This document shows, in pieces, positions 33,476-44,942 of a stretch of 64,000 nucleotides of DNA. A program made the translations under genes and the position numbers. Numbering within the stretch: position 1 is the first letter of the stretch; each line of letters starts with the position of its first letter. Origin of the DNA: Stenocarpella maydis. Lineage: Eukaryota; Ascomycota; Sordariomycetes; Diaporthales; Diaporthaceae. Location: assembly GCA_002270565.1 (NCBI GenBank), contig NQMI01000007.1, positions 558,001 to 622,000 of the forward strand, written 5' to 3'. The notes under the pieces were generated by a model. It was not told the origin of the DNA and did not search any database. It saw only the letters and a list, made by a program, of their open reading frames with translations.

Positions 33476-36400
33476 TTAACCCCACGTGCCGCCGCCGCCG
33501 CCCGATCTTCCTCCCCTCCTCTGGGCGCTCAGCCGCCAGTCGTCCTCGCCCTGGTACTTGTTATACAGTGGCTGGATCCTCTCAGCCTTCTTCCTCTTGC
33601 TCAGCTGGTCCGTCGGCGCCACCTTGAAGAACGTCGGCGCGGCCTCGACCAGCCACTTGGGCTCGATGGCCGTGGTGATGTGCATGTACTCCTTGGTAGT
33701 CATGACGAGCGAGTGGTAGATGACCCACTCGGCGTTCTTGCCGAACAGCGCCGAGCTGGGGTGCAGGTAGACGTTGGTGCCCTCGATCAGCGTCTTGTAC
33801 CCTTCCTGCGGGTCCTTGCGTGCCGAGTTGCGGAAGAAGCCAGAGCACAGCGCCCGCCGCACCTTCTCCGTTTCCCGGCCGCACGACTGGATCGAATGCC
33901 GGTACCGCTGCATCATCTTGGTGAGCTGGTCCCGCACGTCCTTGGCCCGCCGCACGCCCCGCGCTTGGATGAAGTTCTCGAAGCACCACGCGTTGGAGAA
34001 CCCGCTGTGCTTCCACGAGTTGTATACATTGAGCAGCGTCAGGTGGTCCCCATGGGGGTCGTGGAATTTGGCCTTCTTTTGGTCCGCCTGGGATTGCTTT
34101 TCCTTGGGCCGATAGAAGACGGTCTGGATGTTCAGCATGGCGACGATGGTGAGCATCTCATCAGAGCAGCCCAGGTCGACGCTGTACACAAGCGCCTTGG
34201 CTAGGGAGGGGTCGACAGGGAAGTCTGCCATCTTTCGCCCCAGTCGGGTGAGAAGTCCTTCATCATCCAAGGCGGACAGCGCGTATAGTTCCTCCAAGGC
34301 TGTAAGCATAGTATTCATGGGCGGTGGATCCATAAAACCGAAATGAAGGAGGTCGTTGATACCCGAAGCCTTCAACATCAGGATCGTGTGTGCAAGGTTC
34401 TGCCGTTGAATCTCGGGTATCGTGGTAGGGAGCATTTCAGACTCGAATGCTTGCTGAGTGTAAAGCCTAAAGCATTTTCCAGGACCCGTTCTCCCTGCTC
34501 GTCCGGCACGTTGTTGAGCGCTGGCACGAGAGATTGGCACAACCACCAGAGAGTCCATTCCCAGCTTCGGGTCATAAGCATTCTGCTTGACAAAACCCGG
34601 ATCTACGACGTAGTAGATTCCGTCGATAGTGATTGATGTCTCGGCAATATTGGTGGCCAGCACGACCTTCCTGCTTCCCGGAGGCGCTGGCTCAAAGATC
34701 CTGCTCTGCATTTCGCTCGGCAGGGCCGAGTAGACTGGTAGAATTAGGAGCTCGGGTACATTGGGACCAAGGGCTTTCATACGCTCGAACAAGACTTCAC
34801 AGGCTGTGTCAATCTCCTCCTGACCAGTGAGGAAGACAAGGATATCCCCGGCCGGCTCTGCGAGGTGGATCTCCATGACTGTAACCAGTGCTGCGTCGAG
34901 ATAGTCGCTCTCTGGCTCTTTCGAGTAGAGGACTTCGACGGGGAAGGTTCTTCCGGGGATCGTGAAAATGGGAGCCTCGTTGAAATATGAGGAAAACTTG
35001 TCCGCATCCAGGGTGGCAGATGTGACGATGATCTTGAGGTCGGGTCGCCGCTTGACGGTCTTCTTCAACAGGCCAAAGAGCACATCCGTCGCAATCGTAC
35101 GCTCGTGAGCCTCGTCCAGCATGATGACTGAATATCGCTGCAGGTCAGGGTCCATGATGATCTCTCGCTGAAGATGGCCGTCCGTCATGTACTTGATGAC
35201 GGTGTCTTTGCTAGTCTTGTCCTCGAATCGGATGGCATAGCCAACTTCGGCTCCGACCTCACACCCAACTTCTTCTGCCACACGTTTTGCCACGCTCATT
35301 GCTGCGACTCGGCGGGGTTGCGTGCAGCCTATCATGCCTTGGTCTCCAAACCCGGCTTCCGCTAGGTACTGGGTTAGTTGCGTGGTCTTTCCAGAACCAG
35401 TCTCACCGACCACAATCATGATTTGGTTGTCCTTGATCGCCTGGATGAGCTGGCTCCTAAAGTGGAATACGGGCAGGGACTCTCGCTGCTGCTTGATGCT
35501 CATATTAGACCGCTTGCCCATGGATGCATCCCTCGGTGCGATAGCCTTCCTCCAATCTGGGGCCGATTCGGGTTTCTGTCGCATCGTGGCTTGTCTCATA
35601 TCGCTGGCGAATTTCCGCTGGTCAGGATCTGCCATGGGGTCCTGCCACTGAGTTGCCAGATCCACCTTTGAGTCCTGCTCCTTAGCCGCTGCCTCCTGCT
35701 GTCGCATCTCTTTCCTCTCCTTTGCAAGATTTGTCCCTGACATCGCCGCTCGATTCAGAGATCCATCTGGTGCCTTCACGATCCGGATTGGTGATAATTC
35801 GAGACTCTGCTTCGTCTGCCCGGCGAGGAAAGGGGGCTCCTCATCCCGGATTTCGATGTCTACATCCTCCTCCAGATCCATCTGGCCTTCGCCGACAAGT
35901 GTGGCGTTGTAGTCCTCCTCCAAATCAGGGTAGTCGGACGCCTTGGCCACTCCAGAAGCGATAAGTTGGCGTATTTCCCATCTTTCAGGCGACGTCATCC
36001 GCTTCTTGTGCTTCTTCTGTGGGCCAAACCCGTTGGCCGGTAGGCTGCTGGTTGGCATGGCGCCCGCGCTGCCAAGGGCCATCGAGTTTGCCCCCGACTG
36101 TATTCTGGCCTGGGGGGCCAGGTCATGGCCAGTTTCCTGGTCCACATCTTTCATGGACAGCCCGATCCGATTCCCCTCTATTTTGATGACTTTGATCTTC
36201 ACGTTCTGGCCCTTCGAGACGAGGTCAGATGGGTGATTAACCCGCTGCCCTTCCACCAGCGCTGATATGTGCACGAGACCGTCGGCCTTTCCCTTTATCC
36301 CGTGGATGTTGACAAAAGCCCCGAAGTCCTTGATCCCCGTGACGTGCCCATCGTATACTTTGTAGAGCTGTGGACTATCGTCGAGCTCCTGCGGCGGTAG

Positions 36401-37075
36401 TCGTCGGAACTGTTCGTCCTCGTCCTCTTCATCGTCGTCGAAGCGGCCTCGTCGCCTATGCCTCCTCCGACTATCCCCATTCGTGTCGTCATCGTCGTGT
36501 TTTCGGGATCTCCCCCTGGAGTAATCGTCACCGTATAGGTCTCGGTCTCGGTCTCGGTCGCGATCTCGATGGCGGTCTTTCCTCCGCCTATGTGACCCGT
36601 CATCGTCTGGGCTGCGGCTGCGCTTCCTCCCCTTCGCCCTCTCCTTTGCCGCCTTGTCCTCCAGACCTTCAAGAATAGCCATGGTATCGTCGATGTCTCC
36701 CATTGTGCTGGGCACGGGATCCTTATCGGGCAAACTCAGGCCCTTGAATATCTGCTCCTTCTCCTGAATGGTGCGTGTCGGCCGGTTGTCGTCCTGCTGT
36801 TGGGCTTTCTTCCCCCTCATCTTGGGGTGCATGGTGCAAACGAGGCGATCGACACTCTCGATCAGACTGTTGGGCAGGGAAGATGCGCCCATGGAGGGCA
36901 GCATCTTCTTGAAGTCATCGAGGGTGTCGCATTCCAACCGTTTCGCGATGACGAACTCGGCGAGAGTCTTGCGGGCGTCATTGTCGGCGATCCCGAGATG
37001 GTTCTGCAGCTCTGACGAGATCTTTGAGATGAGCGATAGCTGCTCCAGCGACTCGAGCGCTGCCAGCTCGTCCAT
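33476..37075 (-). CDS. prp22: Pre-mRNA-splicing DEAH-box RNA helicase Prp22
   Basis: Intronless 1199-aa frame. The start is placed at MDELAALESLEQL (37075), which matches the family N-terminus; the frame extends 35 codons upstream with no such match. An RS/RD-rich segment (RDRDRDRDRD, about 170-195) precedes an S1 RNA-binding domain (LYKVYDGHVTGIKDFGAFVNI, about 240-315). The helicase core has Walker A GETGSGKTTQ, DEAH in LDEAHERT, motif III SAT, and motif VI QRAGRAGRTGPG, then the ratchet/OB-fold C-terminal region (NVYNSWKHSGFSNAWC). Prp22 (human DHX8) releases mature mRNA from the spliceosome after exon ligation. Length matches fungal orthologues. The extreme C-terminus is Arg/Gly-rich. The Pmp3 gene lies divergently upstream. 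Confidence 0.96.
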   Translation of the reverse strand: MDELAALESLEQLSLISKISSELQNHLGIADNDARKTLAEFVIAKRLECDTLDDFKKMLPSMGASSLPNSLIESVDRLVCTMHPKMRGKKAQQQDDNRPTRTIQEKEQIFKGLSLPDKDPVPSTMGDIDDTMAILEGLEDKAAKERAKGRKRSRSPDDDGSHRRRKDRHRDRDRDRDRDLYGDDYSRGRSRKHDDDDTNGDSRRRHRRRGRFDDDEEDEDEQFRRLPPQELDDSPQLYKVYDGHVTGIKDFGAFVNIHGIKGKADGLVHISALVEGQRVNHPSDLVSKGQNVKIKVIKIEGNRIGLSMKDVDQETGHDLAPQARIQSGANSMALGSAGAMPTSSLPANGFGPQKKHKKRMTSPERWEIRQLIASGVAKASDYPDLEEDYNATLVGEGQMDLEEDVDIEIRDEEPPFLAGQTKQSLELSPIRIVKAPDGSLNRAAMSGTNLAKERKEMRQQEAAAKEQDSKVDLATQWQDPMADPDQRKFASDMRQATMRQKPESAPDWRKAIAPRDASMGKRSNMSIKQQRESLPVFHFRSQLIQAIKDNQIMIVVGETGSGKTTQLTQYLAEAGFGDQGMIGCTQPRRVAAMSVAKRVAEEVGCEVGAEVGYAIRFEDKTSKDTVIKYMTDGHLQREIIMDPDLQRYSVIMLDEAHERTIATDVLFGLLKKTVKRRPDLKIIVTSATLDADKFSSYFNEAPIFTIPGRTFPVEVLYSKEPESDYLDAALVTVMEIHLAEPAGDILVFLTGQEEIDTACEVLFERMKALGPNVPELLILPVYSALPSEMQSRIFEPAPPGSRKVVLATNIAETSITIDGIYYVVDPGFVKQNAYDPKLGMDSLVVVPISRASAQQRAGRAGRTGPGKCFRLYTQQAFESEMLPTTIPEIQRQNLAHTILMLKASGINDLLHFGFMDPPPMNTMLTALEELYALSALDDEGLLTRLGRKMADFPVDPSLAKALVYSVDLGCSDEMLTIVAMLNIQTVFYRPKEKQSQADQKKAKFHDPHGDHLTLLNVYNSWKHSGFSNAWCFENFIQARGVRRAKDVRDQLTKMMQRYRHSIQSCGRETEKVRRALCSGFFRNSARKDPQEGYKTLIEGTNVYLHPSSALFGKNAEWVIYHSLVMTTKEYMHITTAIEPKWLVEAAPTFFKVAPTDQLSKRKKAERIQPLYNKYQGEDDWRLSAQRRGGRSGGGGGTWG

Positions 37076-38100
37076 AGTCGTGGTGGGGCGAAAGCGAGCT
37101 GGGAGATGAGCTGGGCGGTTCGGAAATGCGACGCAGGTTTGAGGTTCGGCTCTCGAAGAAATACCTCCAGACTTAGGCAAGGGATATGGTTGACAGATCG
37201 GCGCTAGCAGCTAGCTGCACGGTTTCAAATCCACTTGTCAACCTCATCAGTTGGTGAGTCAGCAGGCAGAACTCCTACAACAAAATAGCAAATGTCATGT
37301 CAGTGTAGATTATCCCACAGGAAGCAGAAGATGGATATATATACATATATAACCTGTTATCCTAAGTTTAAGGCAGAGTTGCCCACTAGAAAGATATTCC
37401 ACAGATGTTCAATTACAACTGCACATAGGCAGTCTCTGTAGACGGGATGGCCCCCTACTAGACGACCATGGAGGAAATGACAGTAGGTTATCTGGCTGAG
37501 GAAAGAAGCGTATTGTTACTTCTAAGACACCTCAAAAAGCCCCCAAAACTCGATTTTTATGCTTTGAAATCGACAGAGATGCATCTTCCGAATAGTTGGG
37601 TTTTGCCACTGATTTATTCCCTGCAAAGCATGCCAGGTGGGCGTTTCCCAGCATTAAACCCCTAGCATGATAATAATACCCAGGCCTAGTCGTGTACCTA
37701 GTAGCCTTAAGCCACCCCCCACTTGCGTAATCCCCGGCCCTTTACAATGCCGGCCGCGAGGAAACATGACCTCGGTCCCTCCTCAGCCTGGCTGCCTGGC
37801 CCAGCCTCTGCGCCCCGCGGCGGCAGCCCCCAAAATACGTACGACAAGGCGTGAGATCTTGTCCACGGGGCTTTGTGACTCGCCCACTGTCACGCCAGTG
37901 ACCACCCATTCGTTCTCGACCGACTCTCCTCCTGCCGCATCCTACTACCTTCAGCTCCAACTCGTTCTCTCTTTCTCTGCCCTACAACCAACCCTCCACC
38001 GACTCACGCCATAATAGCTGCTTGCATATCAACGACAGCTCGTGCTGTTAATATCATTTCCAACCTCAAGCCAGCAGGACGGCTTTGACTGCCCACCACG
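37076..38100. other. Intergenic between divergent Prp22 and Pmp3 genes
   Basis: Promoters of both genes are expected here. No further gene recognised; a 115-codon plus-strand frame (37667-38014) has no domain features. Confidence 0.55.
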
Positions 38101-38700
38101 ATGTGCTCCCCCGACATCTTCCTCGGCTTCCTCGCCGTTCTCTTCCCACCCCTGCCTGGTACGCACCCCTCTCCGGTCCCTCGCCATCCCTCACCCGCCG
38201 CTCGCCCTGCCCTGGTGACTCAGGACGGTCTGGTCGTACTACAACGCCACAAGGACGTGCATTGCTAACCATGGATACCACCCACAGTCTGGGTCAAGTG
38301 CGGAATCTGCAGCGCCGACTCGGTCATCAACATCCTCCTCTGCGTCCTCGGCTTCCTGCCGGGCCTCCTACACGCCTGGTACGTCATCGCCACGCACCCT
38401 GAGCCCGACTACGGCAGCTACGAGCCCGTCGGCGACTCGGAGCACGGCCGCGCCACCTACATCATCATCCAGCAGGACGACCCCGCCGCCCGCCGGCAGC
38501 AGCAGCGCGGGGCGCCCCGCGCCCAGCCCAAGCCCGCCGCCCGCCAAGGTAATATGAGCTACGGCACCTCCTCACAGCAGGGCGGCGCCGGCTCCTCGGC
38601 CGCGGCCGCGCAGGGCCCGAGCAGCGACGACCAGGCCCCGCCGCCTAGCTATGCCCAGGTTGTCATGGGCGATCACAAGATCCAGGACCAGAGCCGGTAG
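38101..38700 (+). CDS. pmp3: Pmp3/UPF0057-family small membrane protein with long C-terminal tail
   Basis: Exons 38101-38158 and 38288-38700, 156 aa; the 129-bp GTACGC intron splits a Val codon. The first about 50 residues are the Pmp3 fold: helix IFLGFLAVLFPPLPVWVK, a polar turn, and helix VINILLCVLGFLPGLLHAWYVI. Canonical Pmp3 proteins are 50-60 aa and modulate plasma-membrane potential and cation tolerance. Here about 100 extra residues follow, Gln/Ala/Pro-rich and likely disordered, ending in PPPSYAQV. Extended Pmp3 homologues occur in filamentous fungi. The PPxY-like motif could recruit WW-domain ubiquitin ligase Rsp5 (inference). Family assignment is firm. Confidence 0.9.
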
Positions 38701-39504
38701 CGAGGTGGTCCTCGACGGACAGACGGGGCTCGCCTGCTCTTGAGTGCTTCGCGATAGCTCTGAGAAAAGTGCGGCTACAATGCTTAGGATGATTGGAGAT
38801 TCTGTGCTTGGGGCAAGCCAGGAAGGGAGGGCCTGGGCGGATGGGAGACGGAGGGCAAATCATGTTCACATTAGGGTTAATGATCCTTTAGGTAAAGGAT
38901 ACGGGCGAACACAGTTGACCTGGGCGGCAGGCTCAGGACTCCACTCTTTTACGACACACGCGCGCGCGCGCGCGCGCGCATCCTCGGATTTGCATCGGAC
39001 GGCGTTCCTGGGGAGGTAGGTATGAGGATTTGGGCGGTTGCGTGATGCGAGACTTTGCCACGCAACCTGGCGCGACACAACTTTGATCCCTTATTGCATT
39101 TACTTTTAGCTTTGCCGCTGTCATTGAGTTTCGCTATTGCGTGAGTAGCCCAGGTCTAAGGGGTGATTTTCACTATATCGAGGATGAACCCAGAGTCTCT
39201 GGCTGAAACGTATACTGGTTCAGCACGACATAATCTGCTTTTTTTCTGCCTCCCCGATGCATCCAGACTACGACCCACACGATAAACTGTAAACCCGGGA
39301 CTGCGCCGACCTGATTCCCCTAAAAATGTGTCTGTCATCATGTTCAATAGCCTATCGGCCCGGCAGCCCGCCCATTCGAAGCCATCTGAGGAGCCATGCA
39401 GAACACGGCCAGTGTCTCCCAGGTTACTGCTTCTATAAGCCATAATGGACAGGGCACATCGGCCCTAGAACAGTCGCAAATGTGACTCCAAGATGTGTCC
39501 AAGT
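38701..39504. other. Intergenic between convergent genes with CG repeat
   Basis: 3' regions of the Pmp3-type gene (+) and Arb1 (-). Contains a (CG)n tract at 38959-38979. No gene recognised. Confidence 0.6.
38959..38979. repeat. (CG)n tract next to (AC)n
   Basis: About ten CG units preceded by ACACAC, a sequence type with high Z-DNA potential. Non-coding. A CG run surviving in a RIP-capable lineage suggests this site was never mutated. Confidence 0.9.
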
Positions 39505-41238
39505 TCACTCCTGTACCTTGACCCTCTCCATGACCTTCACCAGCCGCTTAGCGTTCTCGGCCTCCTTCATCCGGCGGTCCAGCTCCGGGTCCGCCCTGCG
39601 CTCGGCCCTATCAGCCTCCTTAGAATCCGCCTTGACCCCCTCGAGGACGGCGCGGTCCTCGGCCTCCGGATCGTCCACCGACGGCGGGGGCCGGTCGTTG
39701 GCGCGCGGGGGCTTGTAGTGCATCATGAGCGACTGCGGCAGGAAGGTGTGGAAGGTGGGGAGGATCTCGGAGCACGCCCTGATGAACTCGACGCTGCCCC
39801 ACTCGCCGCCGATGTTGAGCCGGCAGAGGGTCAGGCGCAGCTTCATCCCCTCCCTGAGGTGGGCCAGCGTGGTGTGCTCGAGGAAGAGGGAGACGGTATT
39901 GCCCTCGCCGCCATCCGGGCGGCCCTCGGCTAGGGTCGGGCGGTTGTCCCAGCCGTCCTCGATGATGGTCGGGGCGAGGACGATGCGGCCGATGGGCTTG
40001 ATGGTGCTGGTCTCTCCGGCCTTGTTCTTGATGCCGTCGTAGACGTTGATGATGTCCTTTCCGGGAGGGACGATCTCCTTGATCATAAAGGCATCGTCGT
40101 AGGTCTTGACCACACGGATGGGGTTCCCGTTGTGCTCGAGCACGCGGTCGATCAAACCGGGCTCGTAGATGGAGATGGTGGACTTGAAGACGCGCTCGGC
40201 GTCGAAGTTCTCGGGCGCAATGATGCCCATGTCCCACGAGTTCTTGTATGTTTCCCCGTCAAAGGCCTTGGCCTCATAGAATACGTTGTTGGGGCCGCCG
40301 GCGCCGGTCAGATCGCTGTTGGCCCTCCCCGTGCTGCAGAACAAGATCTGACAAGCGAGGCTGAAGTCGCCCGGAATCGCGGCGCCGGCCTCGCCGATGC
40401 TGGGCAGCTCCATGCGGGCGAGCTCGCAGATCTTGCGGGCCTGGGTGAGGTTCTCCTCGTACTCGGGGCAGACATCGTGGTGCTGGATGTACCTCAGGAA
40501 GTTGAGGAGAGTGTCGGTTGCGAGTTTGGTCTCGTGTTCGGATAGTCCCACTGACTTCGGGAGGAAGTCGCCGCTGTAAAACAAAATCACATTTTAGAAG
40601 AATACCTGGGATGGTGCCTTGGGTCATAAGTGTCGTCAGGACTTACAGGTATCCCGCCACCACACCTGCAAAGTCCACATCCCAGTGCTCGGGATAGAGA
40701 GGATTGTAGAACTTTCCAATCTCCTCCCAGTCGCCGGAAAGGCCCTCGTTGGTAGTCATCTCACGGACATGGTCAGCGTCGTACTCGTCGTCCTCCTTCA
40801 TGTCCCTGATGTGCTTCGCAGTGCCAGTAAACTGGCGCTGGTCCGTGTCCACCCCGCCGAGGGCCAGGTACTTGGTGAAAAGGGCCTTGCGATCGTTGGT
40901 GAGTCGGCGGCGCGCCATGTACCGCTGGATACACTCCTCGATTCGCCTGTTTAGTAGGAGATGGAGAGTCAATAAATCAGGCTTCACAATAACCGACGAA
41001 GACGTTTATCATGCGCTTACTCATGAAAAGGACGCTTCCTGCCTTGATGTTAGCCAACATTCGCTAAACCCGCGGAGGCGCAAAGCTGGACATACGGGTC
41101 ATAAATCTGCCTTTCGGCGGAATGCTCCATCGGAGTGAGTGGAGGATCAGCGAAGCCATCCTCAAAACCTGAGCCGCGATACTTGTTCAAGGCCGTCTCG
41201 CCACGAGCCTTCAGGCCTTTGCTCTTCTTCCCAGCCAT
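39505..41238 (-). CDS. arb1: Argonaute siRNA chaperone complex subunit Arb1
   Basis: Four exons on the minus strand: 41238-41096, 41038-41021 (18 nt), 40946-40647 and 40573-39505, 509 aa. Phases agree at every junction, and the micro-exon supplies KRPFH, completing the family motif YDPKRPFHERIEECIQRY. Other recognisable blocks are ADPPLTPMEHSAE, FTKYLALGGVDT, WDVDFAGVVAGYL and the long C-terminal domain. Arb1 and Arb2 hold Argonaute with duplex siRNA and inhibit slicing in the fission-yeast ARC complex that feeds heterochromatin formation. A Lys-rich N-terminus (MAGKKSKGLK) could be nuclear targeting; an alternative Met exists at 41295. The C-terminal about 70 residues form a charged helix (RAERRADPELDRRMKEAE). 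Family call is confident; its partners lie elsewhere. Confidence 0.87.
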
Positions 41239-44200
41239 GCTTGACCGACTTTGGGCTGTGAAGGGCCGGGAAAAGAAAGAGCCCGTTGAGGCCAAGATGC
41301 TTCTCTCGCCAAAATGTGTTATGGTGACGGTGGGTGATAGAAGTAGATCAGGATGAGGCAGCCCTAGTGTTTGTAGGCAGAGGTGTCGACGAAAGAGGCA
41401 GCGAGTTTAAAAAGGCAGGGGAAGGAGCAACTCCATTCCACGTGCGCAAACACACATTTTATAGATCAGATGGCAGGGAAAAGATTGCTGCTTCTTGGAT
41501 CTAACATTGTCTTGAAGAAACTCAATTGTCTGTCATTAGGCAGTCCTCGAAGCAAACTGTCCACTGTCCAGAAGCTTCCGTCAGAACGTCATTTGCTAGG
41601 GCATCTTTTCCCTATCACAAATGGAGGGAGAGTCGGTTATGAGCACGACGAATCTTGGGATTCGATTTCAACAAGGCTCATTGGCATATTGCAGTTGTTT
41701 GCAGATTCAGGCCGTCTAGGGTGAAGCGCTCACAAAGACATATTCACCAGGACTCGTCTATTTTGAGAACGTCACACAATGGGAAGATAGATGCTGCGAT
41801 ATTTTGAACCCCCTTTTTAAGCACGCAAAGGGCCCTCTCTCAAGGCACATAGGGGTTCTTCCTCTACTCACGCGGAGGTCTCTCCTCTGGGCGTGTGGAG
41901 AGCATTGGTGGAAGCCCTTCCTCTAGGCGCCCATAGGGCCCTACTGGGTGGCGTAGAGGGGGATCGCCAGAAGAGCGAGCGATGTGAGTGATGAGGGCGG
42001 ACCCCATCCGCGACTGTTTAAGCCGTAGTACCTAGATACTTGGACGAATAGCTCCCAGGGTTCCGGCAGGAGCTTTCCACCTGGTATTGCAATTACGTAC
42101 GTATGGCGACGATATAGATAGGGGAATGGCATTCTCTTGAACAGTCTCGGTGCAGCAAACATATTCGTTGGCAGAAAGATGCCATGGTCTATTCAGGCAT
42201 CCCGCAAGAATGGTATTGGGATTTACATCTTCACAACCTTGGAAACGTCTTTGTGCCAGTATCCGGCTATAATCAGAATCAATCATTTCCTGTCACCCCT
42301 GTTCTTCCGGCCGCACACGTATGGAAGATAAGAAAAGAGCCTCGAGCAGCCTGGTTGAGCAAGTGTGAATAAAGAATTTTCTGTTGGCGACACAGATCAT
42401 ATTACTACTGACTGCATGATGGCTCATGCCGCTGCTGGCCCCGAAAAGTGGCTGGCGGTGCTGTCAGACGGTGAGGCTGTTGTGAGATTGAGCCATCTCC
42501 TACTCATTCAAGGTTCAAGTGAGCTGAATACATTATCCGAGTGACACGACGGTTTGTACAGTGGCGCACTCGGGCATAGACTACGCGCGTGAAGGATTGG
42601 TGGAACGGGTCCTTCTGCATCCTAGAGAGAGAAAAGAGGTAGCCAACCACGTTGACAAGGGCCAAGGCAGACTCCATGCATGATTTGGGGACCTGTGGGC
42701 CGTCTGCAAATACCGCCTCGTGGGGCGCAAGGGCCAAAGACTAGACAGTAACCCGAATTTGACCTATATTGCATTGGCGCGGGACGAGAGAGCTCCCCAT
42801 AGGAAGCGGCGAAATGGTACGTCAGCCTGCATGAAGACAATATATTGTCGAGGAGCAGAAAAACACAGAAGCTCGCTCCACCGAGCATGGGTAGGACGCA
42901 CGGTCTTGCCCTGCACACCAAGTCGCTCAGCACAGGTGCAACGAGACGGCGTCTGAGACCGGCAGTGCCGTCTGATGGGGCGACGTAAAGATGTCGAGCT
43001 TAGCATGTGTCTGCTCAGGTGTGTCAGTTGGCAGCGAGCCATGATCAGCCCCTGGGCAGGTGGTGAACACCTGGACGGCTCTGATTCGAAGGGCGGCAGC
43101 CGCGTGTATTTGTCTCGTGTCGGGGGGGATGTGTAGAGAAGGTTTCACTGCGTATCTGCACGACGCTGTTTGCGGCAAAGAAGGCGTGAGTAGGAGGACG
43201 GCGACGGCAGCGAGAGAAGAGTCTAGGGCGGCCTGGACCTTTGTCCTCGGCTTGTTTGTTCGACGCGTGCCGCGATCGTTCAGGAGGGGGCTCAGAAGTA
43301 CAGTAGAAAAGATTGGATGCATGATGGCGGCGGAGGGTACGGCCGTGGGATTTGGATCTGCCGTGAGATTGTAGCACCCTGCCACAGTGGAATCAGTCCC
43401 CTTCTTGCACCAGGTGGCTGAGCACGAACTAGGGTCTCCGAGGAGTCCTCGCCCCCTCCACTTCTGCACCCCCATCAATCAATGGAGAAAAGACCCCTGT
43501 GCCCTAGCGAGGCACGCCACTCGTAAGCGCCTGAAATGCCCTGCGGCTGGGCTTTCTTGTCGCCATTTTTTTGCTCTGGAAGGAGGGACTTCCGGGCCCA
43601 CCATGGGGAAGTTCTGGCATCTGCGTCTTGGGGACACGCACATCCCAGCTGCGGGTGTCAGGCGGTGACAGGGCGTGGGCAGATTCGTGGACGGGACGTG
43701 GGGGACAGTGACATTGGACTGACTCTCTCGCTCTGCTGCTAGTGTATTATTGCTTGCTTCCCTGGTGGTGTAGGGAATAATAGGCAGTGAGCATACGAGG
43801 TGGTTTGCCTCACCAGGTGCCGAGGTGTCCGTTTTGTCTCGGAGTCTGGGTACAGCAGCGACCATTCATTTATTTGATTGCAAGAATGCGGGGTGAGCGA
43901 GCGAGTGGGTGACCCAGGCAAGCTGCAGGCGAGAGGTGACAGGCAGCCAGAAACTGACAGGCAGACCTGGCCGGCTGACCGACTGAGGGCTGACACACGT
44001 GAAGAGCAGAGAGAAGACTTCAAATCAGTTACCTAGCCTACCAAAGTACTCCGTACTAACTACTACACTGCGTAACCTATACCCACCAAGGTAGAGAGTA
44101 TGTAGGCTCAGACTCAACTCACCTGCAGCCGGCAGCAGATCGGCACCCCTGCCAGCTTGGCACATTGGCTCTTAGCGCCATTTCGCTTCGGCTGGGCGTG

Positions 44201-44942
44201 ACGCGAGCAGCCTTGGGATCCAAGTAGCCGGCGGAGTCCTGAACAAACCCTGACCCGTCCTTGGTGAGCCTCTGTATTAGGGGGGCATGGGCCGTGGGGC
44301 ACGGTCGCAAATCCCATCCCGGCGGCCTGTTGCGGTCCTAGTTGAGGCCCCAGTCACCACAGCCCTCACTAATAGTGCAGTGTAGCTAAGGTACTTCGGT
44401 ACAGACAAGTCAAGATTCCATGACTCCCTTCGAGAGAGGCTGTACCTGTCCGTCTCAATCTAAGCCCTCCAAGGTTGCGATCCTCGTCTTCGATTCCCTC
44501 TTTTCCTAACCTCCTTCGTCCTCCCACTTACCTCCTTTGCCATGGTCTTCCTTGTCTCTTCTCTTCATAACCTGCATTACCTCTCACTTTCCCCCCCCGC
44601 CTAGGACCAATTTGCGCCTCGGCCCAGCCTATTTTCCCCATCCATCGCTCCATCCACCCGTCCACCTATCCATCAACATCAAACCTGACACCGAGACCAC
44701 GCCGCACTGCCGTCTTCTGCTCCCACGCTCGGGTCCACGGCCCTTCGCAGATTGGCATTCGCCACAGCTTAATTACCTTTGGCATCTCCTCTTAACCCGG
44801 ACCACTGCCAACCAGTCCCTCCCCCAAATACATGCGCCACACTTGAGCGCCGACACTCACGAATCCTCTCTTTCTTGCCCGTTCTCCTGTCTGAGACAGG
44901 CGCGCTTTTTTTCCCACCATGCAACGCGCGGCGCACATCAGG
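41239..44942. other. Gene-poor stretch of 3.7 kb
   Basis: Upstream DNA of Arb1 (-) and inositol polyphosphate multikinase (+). Frames up to 183 codons exist on the minus strand (42927-43478) but have no domain, signal or consistent splice sites. A short segment at 41815-41950 has repeated CCTCT/GGGCCCT units. No tRNA or structured RNA recognised; an unannotated non-coding RNA cannot be excluded. Confidence 0.5.

Noticed and set aside
33476..33719. Plus-strand frames over Prp22 and other long antisense frames (for example 33395-34204, 20672-21472)
   Set aside because: They are shadows of GC-rich real genes on the opposite strand; no domain or start context of their own.
41815..41950. CCTCT/GGGCCCT-rich segment as a tandem repeat
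   Set aside because: Units are too irregular in length and spacing to define a repeat.
42927..43478. 183-codon minus-strand frame
   Set aside because: No domain, no splice logic, overlapping equally long frames on both strands; likely chance in GC-rich DNA.
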